Positions 47,801 through 57,871 of a stretch of DNA of 64,000 nt are shown here, in pieces. The notes under the pieces are model-generated. The model was not told where the DNA came from. It saw only the letters and a list, made by a program, of their open reading frames with translations, and ran no database searches. Source of the DNA: Cordia subcordata (Eukaryota > Streptophyta > Magnoliopsida > Boraginales > Cordiaceae). The position numbers were made by a program, and so were the translations under genes. Position 1 is the stretch's first letter. The number at the start of each line of letters is the position of its first letter. The DNA is taken from positions 7,450,001-7,514,000 of the forward strand of contig JAPTOF010000019.1 in NCBI GenBank assembly GCA_028554755.1. Reading direction: 5' to 3'.

Positions 47801-50800
47801 TTGTGAATGAAGTCTTGGGTTCGAATCCTATGAGTATAAGGATTTCAATAAAAAAAAAAAGGTAGGTTTAAAGTAATTTTAAATGGGTGACTCGATCAAT
47901 CTCTCGTCCCCTTGCCATCTATGAAACCGAAACAGTTGATTCCATGGAGGAATTTCTGGCATGGAAAGTTTATTCTCTAAAGAACGAGAAACAAATACAC
48001 ACAAACAACTTTCTAAAATTTATTTATTTGGTTTGAAGACTTAGGGCTTATTCGAAAAATTTAGCTATTAGAGTAGTTGATAGTTATTTGGGTAGCTGAT
48101 AACTGTTGTTTTTTAGTTGTTAGTGGATAGCTGACTAACTAGTTGATTAACTAAAATGTTTTTTGTAAAATTAGTCGTCAGATTAGTTAATGAATGTAAA
48201 ATAACGTAAAAAGATATTGATATCATGTTATTATTATTGTTGTTATTATAATAATTGTAATTATTATTACTATTATAGAAATAAGATAATATATTTCATA
48301 ATTAGATATTTATTTTCATAATCATATTTTAATATTAAAGTATAACTAATTTTTTGATAAAACATTTGTATCAATATTACAAAAATTAATTTTAATAGAT
48401 TCAAAATTATTTTGTCAAAATAAATTACTAATAAAACTTGTGCTTTTAGTAATGTTGATTATATAGAAATTGAAATTCATTTTATATTATTTTTTATTTT
48501 TATTTGTAAAAGAAAAGGTAAAAATATAAAGGGATGGGAGAAAGAATAGAAAAATTAAAAATTGCAAAAAGGGTAGAATTGCCAAAAAAAATGAAAAGCT
48601 AAAATCTACCTGAAAGGGTCAAATTTTTAGCTTTTGAGAAATATTAGTTAAATGCTAAAAAATAGTTTGCCGAACATTAATAATTTAGTAAAATAGTGTT
48701 TTGACCAATCAAAATGTTAAATGTTACTTGAAAAGTTGTTATCGAACACAAACTTAGAGATTGTTTCCTTTAATTTTTAGATATTCAAAATTACTTTTTG
48801 TGAGTTAAAAAAGTGAAACCTAATTTATTATTAAAAAAGCTTTTAAAGCTAAAACAGATAAAAACCTGTTGGGAAAATCGAGGACACACGCACACACATC
48901 AAAGCACAGCGGAAAACACACATAAAGAACACGCAATATTTTAACGTGGTTCGGCCCTCTGCCTACGTTCACGATCCCCTCTGGGATAAATTCCACTATT
49001 CAACAATAATGGGATTATAACTCAGGTGGTGACTTTTTGCACGGAAAGAAAAGTCTAAACCCTCCCCACAGAGTTCTTATAATGGTTCTATCCTCAACAG
49101 GACTAGAACGAATATAAGACACTTTCGATGCTCTCAGGCTCTCTCTTTCACCCACACCCCATAGGGTGTGGCCCTAAGGCACTCTCCTAAGGCACACCTT
49201 ATATAACTAATGCAAGAGTCCTATTTATAGAGGAGATTTCCTTATCCTCCAAGACAAAGGATTTCCTCATCTATCAATCCTACCATAATTAAGACTCTTA
49301 CCATAACTAGAATTTTAATTCTCATTAAAATTCTTTCCTAATTTGTATGGGCTTGGACTTTGAGCCATAACCCAACAAATTCCTCCCTTGGCGAAAAGTC
49401 CGAAGCTTCTTTGCCGCAACTGAAACCTCTTCACAGTCTTCATGCTGGAGCCTTCGCTCGACAATACTCTTCACGGCAGCAGCTACCAACACATCCTAGC
49501 AAGTTTTCAGAGTCATCCCCAACATCCCTCTTCATGCCGTCTAACCTCGACCTCTCAAGGTTGTTTGCGTCCTCCCTCGACACAAGGCATCTCGGATGTG
49601 GTATTCTCTTCCAACAGTAGCATTCTTTATCAGTCGTCTGGCCAGGACTCTGATCGTTCAGCTACGTAGACTCTCTTCGCGTGACTCCTCCCTCGAATCA
49701 AACCTTCTTCAACTAGTCTACTCATCCAAACTTTTCTCTTCTCTAGAAGTTCGTTCACTAGTCGGCTAAGTGTTTGCTCGCACAATGTTTCAAATACTTT
49801 TGCAAAATTTCATCACCACTTCATTATTTTACCCAATTTCAAAGCTCACCCACGATACATCAAGAAATTTGGCATAATGGACCTAAAAAAACGAACTTAG
49901 GACGTCGAAATCATGTAGGAACACCCTCAATCAATGCGGTCAACCCTCAGTCAAAGTCAAACTCGGCGGTCAAACTCCTCTCAGTCGCAAAACACACATC
50001 TCAGGTTGGAATTTCACAAAATAGAGCTCAAATTTGGATCCGACATGCCCAAAAACCTTAAGAATACCTCGGTCAACTCATTTAAGGTTTGGTTAAATCT
50101 CAATCAATGCAGTTTATTTTCTAGTCAACTTGAGTCCACACCAAGTCTTCCATGCACGCGCCACATAGAATCCTTTCCGCTCACCATCCGATCAGCCTCT
50201 CTCAAGATTTGATGGATCAGATCATTCAAGCTCACCATAATTGCATGCATCACATCACACACAATCACAATCCATTGGATCACATCTGCCATCCATCCAA
50301 TGGCTCCAAAACGTGAACACACCATATCAGAAAACACCGCAAAGCACCGAATTCTAGTTCCTTTTCTTCTCCATAGATCAACAACAGACCCAACAACCCA
50401 TCAACCCAAAATATCAAGCGACCCGACCCGCACGCAGCACATCATCCGACCGTTAGATCGACGATCAGCTTTTGCCACCACGTTCCTCATCGATGGACGA
50501 CCATAACCACGTCATCTGATCATCACCTCCTCGTCGATTCATCATTGACCACCATCACCATGCATCACCACCTTCAAGCTCTCACTGACATCACCACGAG
50601 CCACCAAGCACCGTGCTGATGCAACCATTAGATTCCTCTCCTCGTCACGATTCTAACAACACCAAGCACGCTTATTATGGATCCCTCAAACGTCAATCAC
50701 CATGAAAGCTGTGACTATCTTCTTCACATCGCCGGCAACTCCTCCGGTCACCATTCGTCGCATCGCTGCCACCATTTAGCTCCTCTCATCGTTGCAATTC

Positions 50801-52125
50801 TAACGGTACCAAGCATGCTTGATTTGGTTGCTCCTATCATCATCTGCCATTAAAGCCCCTCACAACTTTCGAGCCTTTTATGGCATCGTTTTTGATCACG
50901 AAACACTGCAAAAATTATCGAGTGAACTCCTCTAGCTCCAACGAGTTCGACGGTATGCTCAAATCTCAATTTTGATGCTCGAATCAAAATCTGACTCAGG
51001 CCCAAGCACGAACTTTCCATCTTTTTCAGCAGTGTTCCGATCATCTTCAAGCAACACCACCGTCACGGTTCAACTCCACTCATCGCGATGAATGTAACTG
51101 TGGCCTCCGTTCTAAAATTGGTGGTCAGGCAAAAAATTGGTTTCGGTGTTCATCATCTTCTTTTTCGACGTTCCTCTTCACATGATAGCTTCTTCAAAAT
51201 TGTGTCCTCCTTGCCTTGTCATCGTGCCTAGTTTACCAACCAGGCTCTGATACCACTTGTTGGGAAAATCGAAGACACACGCACACACATCAAAGCACAG
51301 CGGAAAACACACATAAAGAACACGCAATATTTTAACGTGGTTCAAGACTCTGCCCACGATCCTCCTGCAGGATAAATTCCACTATTCAACAATAATGGGA
51401 TTACAACTCAGGTGGTGACTTTTTGCACGGAAAGAAAAGTCTAAACCCTCCCCACAGAGTTCTTATAATGGTTCTTATAATGGTTCTATCCTCAACAGGA
51501 CTAGAACGAATATAAGACACTTTCGATACTCTCAGGCTCTCTCTTTCACCCACACCCCGTAGGGTGTGGCCCTAAGGCACTCTCCTAAGGCATACCTCAT
51601 ATAACTAATGCAAGAGTCCTATTTATAGAGGAGATTTCCTTGTCCTCCAAGACAAAGGATTTCCTTATCTATCAATCCTACTATAATTAAGACTCTTACC
51701 ATAACTAGAATTTTAATTCTGATTAAAATTCTTTCTTAATTTGTATTGGCTTGGACTTTGAGCCATAACACAACAAAACCAAAAGCTCTAATTCAGAAAC
51801 CAAAGGGTGAAAACACATACTAGGCAAGTTCATCAAACTGAACAGTTTCGTCTCCGGCAGCAAAAGCGAGGGTGGTGGAGTCAACTTTGCCTGCGAGACG
51901 ACGACGATCATGGCGCACCATGGCTTTGTGGAACTCAATTGTACCTTTCTCCGGCAAGCGATCGATCTTGAAGCTCTTCTTCACAGTGTCAGAATATCCA
52001 TGGTGGATGTCAAACCCGAACGTGTCTAACGCTGCGCTGCTTTTTGCTCCCCAGACCAAAAAAGCAGCTGCTAAAATATGAAATATCATTAATCCATTAT
52101 AGATAATTCCAAAGGATAAGGCCAT
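41853..52125 (-). CDS. Aspartyl protease family A1, gene C (tail truncated by a stop)
   Basis: Sister of gene B. Exons on the - strand (approximate): 52125-51821, 47534-47399, 47101-46872, 43426-43202, 43091-42956, 42854-42781, 42698-42590, 42503-42440, 42067-41996, 41893-41853. The first nine have exactly the gene B lengths and splice in frame. The frame ends at TAA 41855-41853, giving 463 residues. The same frame stays open from there to 41553, so the lost tail (proline repeats and a hydrophobic end, VMVLVSLLSHYLIVL) is still legible. Active sites LDTGSDLAWLPCYC and IFDSGTSFTYL are intact; the flap is YGDGSSSTG. The Asp between the two Cys of PCDC in A and B is Tyr here. Intron 1 (4.3 kb) holds an LTR element and a SINE; intron 3 (3.4 kb) holds nested repeats. 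It may give a soluble protease or be an early pseudogene. Confidence 0.82.
43815..44400. repeat. Large inverted microsatellite-like repeat (hairpin)
   Basis: 43815-44068 is built from ACACATTACA/CACTACATA words; 44072-44400 from their reverse complements (GTGTAATATGTGTAGTG). The centre is near 44070. The match includes longer words such as ATTACACACATTCCA on the left and TGGAATGTGTGTAAT on the right. The open frames across it are only periodic low-complexity. Confidence 0.85.
44402..45133. mobile_element. CACTA-like non-autonomous element
   Basis: Left end CACTACTGCACTTTTACTTTATGC, right end on the - strand CTACCACATTTTTACTTTATTG, followed on both sides by AACACTT. The inside has many sub-terminal repeats of about 50 bp with the words CATTGCAAAA and GTTTTATAAA in both directions, as in CACTA elements. 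It interrupts the microsatellite repeat, which resumes at 45140. No transposase. Confidence 0.5.
45475..45860. mobile_element. Palindromic MITE
   Basis: The left half (GTCAATTTAGTTCTTATTATTT then ACTCATCCAGTCC) is complementary to the right half read backward (GTATTAGTTTAATCGCTATTG then CCTATTAGGTCC), with the axis near 45665. This long inverted repeat of spaced CTAAT/TATT words is typical of a widespread class of plant MITEs. Confidence 0.55.
47770..47863 (+). mobile_element. tRNA-derived SINE-like insertion in intron 1 of gene C
   Basis: It has an A-box-like word GATAACTCAAGTAGTT, a B box GGTTCGAATCC matching the pol III consensus, and a 3' A-run (47850-47860). Near-identical direct repeats flank it: AGGTTTAAAAGTATT (about 47754-47768) and AGGTTTAAAGTAATT (about 47864-47878). 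Short for a SINE, so it may be 5'-truncated. Confidence 0.65.
48867..49377 (-). repeat. 3' LTR of non-autonomous element copy 2
   Basis: 511 bp. Directly repeated at 51258-51775. Confidence 0.9.
51244..51255 (-). other. tRNA-Met primer-binding site of copy 2
   Basis: GCTCTGATACCA on the + strand, so TGGTATCAGAGC on the element's strand, 2 nt from its 5' LTR. Confidence 0.9.
51258..51775 (-). repeat. 5' LTR of non-autonomous element copy 2
   Basis: 518 bp. Longer than its partner mainly because TTCTTATAATGG is duplicated in tandem near 51460-51483. Confidence 0.9.
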
Positions 52126-53826
52126 GGCAAGAGACTAATGGGTCTGGAATGTCTGTTTTCTTCTGTGTTGAAAAAATGAGATTTCATATATATATATATA
52201 TATGAGTAGAAAAATAGGGTTTGACTAAAGCTGGATATATGAGAGGAAGAGGACGAGGAGAATGCACAAGAAGGGTCATAATTCTGTCAGCTTCATGCAA
52301 AATTTTCATGCGAGATGTGAAGCGGTGGACATGAGGAGACCCTTCAATAGTAAGTAAACGATATGACGATATGGTGACTGAATTAACTTCAGAATGTCCA
52401 TATAACACTGCATTATATTTTAATTGGCGACTAAAATTTTGTGGATAATCCGTCTTTGATTAGCGAAGGACTTTTTGTAAAAAATGCTCAAGTTTGCTTA
52501 GTTTGTAATTAACGATGAAACTTTGATCGAATCTTATTTAGTGACAAAGCATAGGGAGACATTCTTGATTATTATTCTATCGCCACATTAAATTAGCAAC
52601 ACGAGCCATTCCTCGCTCATGCCCTCTTTTCTTATAGTAAGACACTCGGTGCAACTGTATGCAAAAATGGCTATCAAAATATGCTTTGATCGTGAACCAT
52701 ATATACAACTGTTAAATTAACGGTTTCATTTTAAAACTAATCAATAGTAAACGAAATGACTTAAAATTGATTATTAAAGGCGCATTAATAATTGTAAGTA
52801 TAATATAAGGTTTAATGTGTCAGAAGTCCAATGTGGATGGCAATATTTAACTAAGGTCTAAACTAGTCATAACCCTGATTAATATTCTTGTGGAATTATT
52901 GAAATTTCCAACAACAACCTGAAGCAACAATTTAGATTCAGGGAAGTCGGAACCTTGATATAGACATAGGACAATGCTATTACACCAAGAATAAGAAAAA
53001 GACAAATAATGAAATATATAATAGCAATATCCTATGTTATGTTTGCCGATTAATAAAAGGCAATTATAGCCTATAAATCAATATAATTCCACTGTCCTTA
53101 CCAAAGAATTACAAAATTGAAATATCCAAGACATATTGCTACGAGGTTAAGTGTCTACTTTCTTTTTTTTAATAAATATTTTTTCTGTTGAAGAAAGTAC
53201 ATTTTTTTAACAATAGTATTTTGACTAGCTTTTTAAAAAAACTGAAAAAAAATTTAAAAGCTCAAATCCAATTTTTTCTTAAAAGTCAAAAATTTATTTT
53301 CTTAAAAATATATATATATATATATATATTTAAAAGTTATACAAGAAAAGTGCTTGTAAAAAAAAATCAATATAAACAAATTCTAATTTTACCAGAAAAC
53401 GACAGGATTATTTACGAGAAAGAAAACGACAGGATTTTTTTTTTGTTTTTTTCGCTGGGCGAAAAAGACAGGATTTACTTAAGAATGAATAGAAAATTGT
53501 CAACTGCAACGGCGGCTTTCATGCCAAGGAAAAGTCAAGGTCAATCGTGGCTGCCAACTTGTTATATATATATATATATATATATATATCACTTTCCTCT
53601 TTATTCTTTCTTACCTCATCAAACGTTAAAATAGCAAATAAAGAACACTTCCTGCCGGCATGTAAATGTCCGTACTGTTTTTTATCGTTCAAAAATTAGA
53701 CGCACCTTCTTGGTATTGCCTCTGGTTATATATTTGTCATATTTGTTCATTGATGATTACATCCATTAATTGCTGAGTCGACAGCTGATTTGCTATTTAA
53801 TCGGGTGTGGAGAAAATGGTCAACGC

Positions 53827-54668
53827 GTGGGGTGTTCTTGGGGGAATTTTTGCCAATAATTTTTTTCCAAAATATTTTTAGAAATAGATTTTGTTTTGTT
53901 TCCCACTTAATTCACCAAGGAGGAATATAATTTGAGAAAATGAAAACAGGTAATCACTGGGAGTTGGAGAATTTCTAATTTAAAATAAAAAAAAAAGTTC
54001 AAGACTAATTTTAATACAATCCATATCGAATAATTTTCAACCTAAAATGTAAACAACCTATATCAAATAAATCTAAATCTAAGTCCTGAGATGTTTCATA
54101 TTCTTGAGGTTGAGTGAGGTGATGACTAACGTGAGTACGTGAGGACTAAGGTGATGAAGATTGAGGTCTGAAAGTGAGAGGGAGACGCTGAGAGGCTAGA
54201 AAATGGAAAGAGGTTTCAAAATGCTGAAACAGTGAAACCATATATATATATATAATTTTTTAAAAAAATTCGGGTTTTGGATTTTTTCGGAAGTTAAGGG
54301 GTTGTTTGGATTGGTTTTTTTAAGAAAAAAATAATTTTTTTCGTGAAAAAGTCACATTAATTTTACAATAACTATTTGATTTGGCATTCAAAAAAGCTGA
54401 AATTCTGAAAAAAAAAAAAAAAACTCAAATACGGCTTTTTTAAAAATCAGAATTTTCAACTTTTAAAAAAAAATCGTTTTTCAAAAAATATTAAAAAAAG
54501 CGCTTTTGAAAAAAGCCAACCCAAACCAGCCCTAAATCTATTACAGTCCCCAATCTGTTTCTCCAAAATTTTACTCTACTCCCGATATTTTTTCCCCCAA
54601 TCCTCCGATTCCCCAAACCAGAAAAATGGGTACGATAATTGGGTTTTCGTAATGAATGACTAGCCTTA
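53827..54668. mobile_element. hAT-type MITE, copy in r3 (filled with a Tourist MITE)
   Basis: Flanked by GTCAACGC (53819-53826) and GTCGACGC (54669-54676), an 8-bp target with one change. It matches the copy at 55841-56444 along its length, apart from the 235-bp Tourist element and its extra TAA. Without those 238 bp it is 604 bp, the same as the other copy. Confidence 0.88.
54298..54532 (+). mobile_element. Tourist-like MITE with visible empty site
   Basis: Ends GGGGTTGTTTGGATTGG and, on the - strand, GGGCTGGTTTGGGTTGG. TAA flanks both sides (54295-54297 and 54533-54535). The paralogous hAT copy near 56308 reads GAAGTTAAATCTATT with a single TAA, the uninterrupted site. 235 bp. This copy defines the family seen at 18005, 19975 and probably 27570. 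Confidence 0.92.
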
Positions 54669-55074
54669 GTCGACGCTACAAGGATGTCCAATTTTGATGC
54701 ATGCTAAGTGGACTTTTTTCTTCTGCTTGTTTTAAAATTGATCTAATTGATTGAATGCACTCAGTCATGGCTTTAATTAGACTTTCGACTATAGTAAAGT
54801 CACGTTTTTCCCTCTTCAACGAACTGATATTGATGCAAATTAACTCTTTTCTTTGCTCCAAATTTGATTCAAGGACTTGTACTATAATTGCACTTGACCT
54901 TCAAGAAAGCTTTGGCTACTTGCTTCAAAACAAATTGGAGAAGGGGAAAGACAAAATGATAGAGATTAGCATCAACTGAGATGCAAGCAATTATATATAA
55001 AAGGTGCGATCACAAGGAATCTGTTTGATATATCCAAATCCGTTAAAACTAGTTGCCGACTAATAAAACGTAAC

Positions 55075-56840
55075 CATAGCCTATAAATCAATATAATTCC
55101 ATTGTCCTTATCAAAGAATTACAAAATTGAAATATCCAAGACATATTGCTACGAGGTTAAGTGTCTGTTTGAAACTTTCTTGTAGTAATAAATATTTTTC
55201 GATCTGTTGAAGAAAGTACATTTTTTTAACAATAGTATTTTGACTAGTTTTAAAAAAAAAACTGAAAAAGTTTTTAAAAAAGGCTCAAATCCAATATTTT
55301 CTTAAAAGGCAAAAGTTTTATCTTCTTAAAAATATTTTTTTCAAAAGTTATATAAGAAAAGTGCTTGGAAAAAAAAATCAATATAAACAAATCCTAATTT
55401 TACCAGTTCAATCATTCCAGCAGGATTATTTACGAGAAAGAAAAAGACAGGATTTTTATTTTTATTTTTTCGCTGGGCGAAAAAGACAGGATTTATTTAA
55501 GAATGAATAGCAAATTGTCCACTGCAACGGCGACTTTCATGCCAAGGAAAAAGTCAAGGTCAATGGTGGCTGCCAACTTGTTAAACTTCTTTTATGTATA
55601 TATCACATTCCTCTTTTTTCTTTCTTACCTCATCAAATGTTAAAATAGCAAATAAAGAACACTTCCGGCAGGCATGTAAATGTCCATACGGTTTTTTATC
55701 GTTGAAAAATTAGATGCACCTTCTTGGTATTGCCCCTGGTTATATATTTGTTATATTTGTTCATTGATGATTACATCCATTAATTGCCGAGTAGACCGCT
55801 GATTTGCTATTTAATCGGGTGTGGAGATAATGGTCAACGCTAGGGGTGTTCTTGGGGAATTTTTGCCCCAATTAATAATTTTTTCCAAAATATTTTTAGA
55901 AATAGATTTTGTTTTGTTTCCCACTTAATTCACCAAGGAGGAATATAATTTGAGAAAATGAAAACGGGTAATCACTGGGAGTTGGAGAATTCCTAATTTA
56001 AAAAAGAAAGTTCAAGACTAATTTTAATACAATCCATATCGAATAATTTTAAACTTAAAATGTAAACAACCTATATCAAATAAATCTAAATCTAAGTCCT
56101 GAGATGTTTCATATTCTTGAGGTTGAGTGAGGTGATGACTAACGTGAGTGCGTGAGGACTAAGGTGATGAAGGATTGAGGTCTGAGACTGAGAGGGAGAC
56201 GCTGAGAGGCTAGAAAATGGAAAGAGGTTTCAAAATGCTGAAATAGTGAAACATATATACATATATAATTTTTTTTAAAAATTCGGGTTTCGGATTTTTT
56301 CCAGAAGTTAAATCTATTACAATCCCCAATCTGTTTCCCCAAAATTTTTCTCCACTCCCGATATTTTTTCTCCCAATCCTCCAATTTCCCAAACTAAAAA
56401 AATCGGTACGATAATTGGGTTTTCCTAATAAATGACCAGCCTTAGTCAACGCTACAAGGATGTCCAATTTTGATGCATGCTAAGTGGACTATTTTCTTCT
56501 GTTTGTTTTAAAATTGATCTAATTGATTGAATGCACTCAGTCATAGTTTTGATTAGATTTTTGACTATAGTAAAGTCGCGCTTTTCCCTCCTCAACGAAC
56601 TGATATTGATGCAAATTAACTTTCGCTTCTTTGCTCCGAATTTGATTAAGGACTTGTACTATAATGGTGCTTGACGACCTTCACAAATGCTTTGGCTACT
56701 TGCTTTAAAACAAATTGGAGAAGGGTAAAGAAAAAATGATAGAGGTTAGCATCAATTGAGATTCAAGTAGTTATATATAAAAGGTGCAATCACAAGGAAT
56801 CTATTTGATATATCCAAATCCATTAAAACTGGTTGCCAAG
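55075..56840. repeat. Upstream tandem repeat r4 (gene C side)
   Basis: Second copy of r3, same direction, ending with the shared AAAGGTGCAATCACAAGGAA and ATATCCAAATCC words. Differs from r3 mainly by lacking the Tourist element. Confidence 0.85.
55841..56444. mobile_element. hAT-type MITE, copy in r4
   Basis: Left end TAGGGGTGTTCTTGGGGAA, right end on the - strand TAAGGCTGGTCATTTATTAG. Exact 8-bp target GTCAACGC on both sides (55833-55840 and 56445-56452). 604 bp, no coding region. Confidence 0.9.
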
Positions 56841-56851
56841 AAGTTTAGGAT

Positions 56852-56970
56852 AAACGTGTGAGATTAGTAGGTAACTTAAGTGATCGTAATTAGCTCTCCC
56901 ACAGGTGTAATGCTGGCTCAAATCCCATGGGGGACATGGGTTGGGGGCGAGGGTTAAGAAAAGAAAAAAA
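56852..56970 (+). mobile_element. SINE-like insertion with perfect direct repeats
   Basis: AAGTTTAGGAT flanks it at 56841-56851 and 56971-56981. The inside has an A-box-like GTAACTTAAGTGATCG, a B-box-like GGCTCAAATCCC and a 3' A-rich tail (AAGAAAAGAAAAAAA). About 119 bp, consistent with a short tRNA-derived SINE. Confidence 0.78.
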
Positions 56971-57282
56971 AAGTTTAGGATGAATACATATAGTGTTAGG
57001 AATGATCTTTATCCTATTAAAATGAAGATCTTATAAAATTCAAGACATGTTATCTTATGCATTCTATAATAAATAAAATATTTTAAATCTTATAAAATAT
57101 ACTTTTATTTCAATATAATAAACATATTAAAATAAGATTATTCCAAACACACTAATACTCTTCCTGATCCCGTCTTAAAGCTTTTTATGCATTCGGGGCT
57201 TGTTAAATTCTCAACAAGTATACGCATTGTCCGTATTTCCTGATTTAGTATTTCTACAAATCATGTAAGTCTATTGTAAAAC

Positions 57283-57558
57283 CAATTGCTAGTAGGAGTA
57301 GCAGCTAAATGTTTTAAATGGCAATTTTTAAGTTTAAAAATATTGTGGGTACGAGGCATTATACATTCTTATGTCTTTCACATGTGATATGTGAGTCGAT
57401 TTTGAAGACTGAGAATCAAGAATTGACTATATATCATGGTTCAACTACAAAATAGACGCAATAGTAGCTCCCATTCCAAACGACTGAACTTTAGTTGATG
57501 ACAAGAGTGTTATGATTCATCAAGAAAACAACAATAGCATTCTGTTCTGGCTTAAAAG
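57283..57558 (-). repeat. Inverted repeat arm, right of the gene C unit
   Basis: Reverse complement of 40920-41190, with a few small gaps. The word pair AAAAGCTAGG just beyond it matches the far side of the left arm too. Confidence 0.85.
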
Positions 57559-57871
57559 CTAGGACTCAATATGTAGAGACGTATATGAATTTTGCAATTC
57601 AATTAGTTTAAGGTTCGCTCCTTTCCGGATTGCCTTTTACTCTTGAATCTCATAACATATCTGAATTTTCTTTCTTCTGCGGCCTATCTATATAATGTGT
57701 AGAAAAAGCCACCATGATGATTAAATAGAGATAGATCTCAAGATCGTCATAAGTGAATAATTCATTAAGTATGGATAACGGTAGATGCTTAATTAACATG
57801 ATCACGCAAACATACAAATTAAAGCGCTTATTCTTGGCACACAAAGAGAAAAGCAGAGGCTAGCTGACATA

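Larger units (their letters stand above)
48867..51775 (-). mobile_element. Non-autonomous LTR retrotransposon, copy 2, in intron 1 of gene C
   Basis: LTRs at 48867-49377 and 51258-51775, ends TGTTGG...CAACA. A perfect AAACC target duplication flanks it (48862-48866 and 51776-51780). The element reads on the - strand: a tRNA-Met primer site (TGGTATCAGAGC, 51255-51244) adjoins the right LTR and a purine tract (AAGGGAGGAATT on the - strand) the left LTR. The 1.9-kb inside has no gag or pol and is richer in GC than its surroundings. LTRs are much more alike than in copy 1, so it is younger. Confidence 0.92.
53063..55074. repeat. Upstream tandem repeat r3 (gene C side)
   Basis: Begins ATAGCCTATAAATCAATATA and repeats at 55075 with a period of about 2.0 kb. 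It shares the same ordered blocks as r1/r2 upstream of gene B but also carries a hAT MITE at the GTCAACGC site. Confidence 0.85.
52126..57871. other. Upstream region of gene C and spacer to the dirigent gene
   Basis: No gene. 52126-52850 aligns with the gene B promoter region. 53063-56840 is a tandem duplication with hAT and Tourist MITEs. A SINE-like insertion follows (56852-56970), then an inverted repeat arm (57283-57558). 57560-57871 likely holds the dirigent 3' flank. Confidence 0.55.

Noticed and set aside
47810..47835. Functional tRNA gene at the B-box match
   Set aside because: No cloverleaf could be formed by eye around it, and the A-run and direct repeats fit a SINE.
49360..50506. 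Several overlapping open frames of 60-100 codons on the + strand
   Set aside because: They lie inside the non-autonomous LTR element, against its orientation, overlap in different frames and show no conserved domain.
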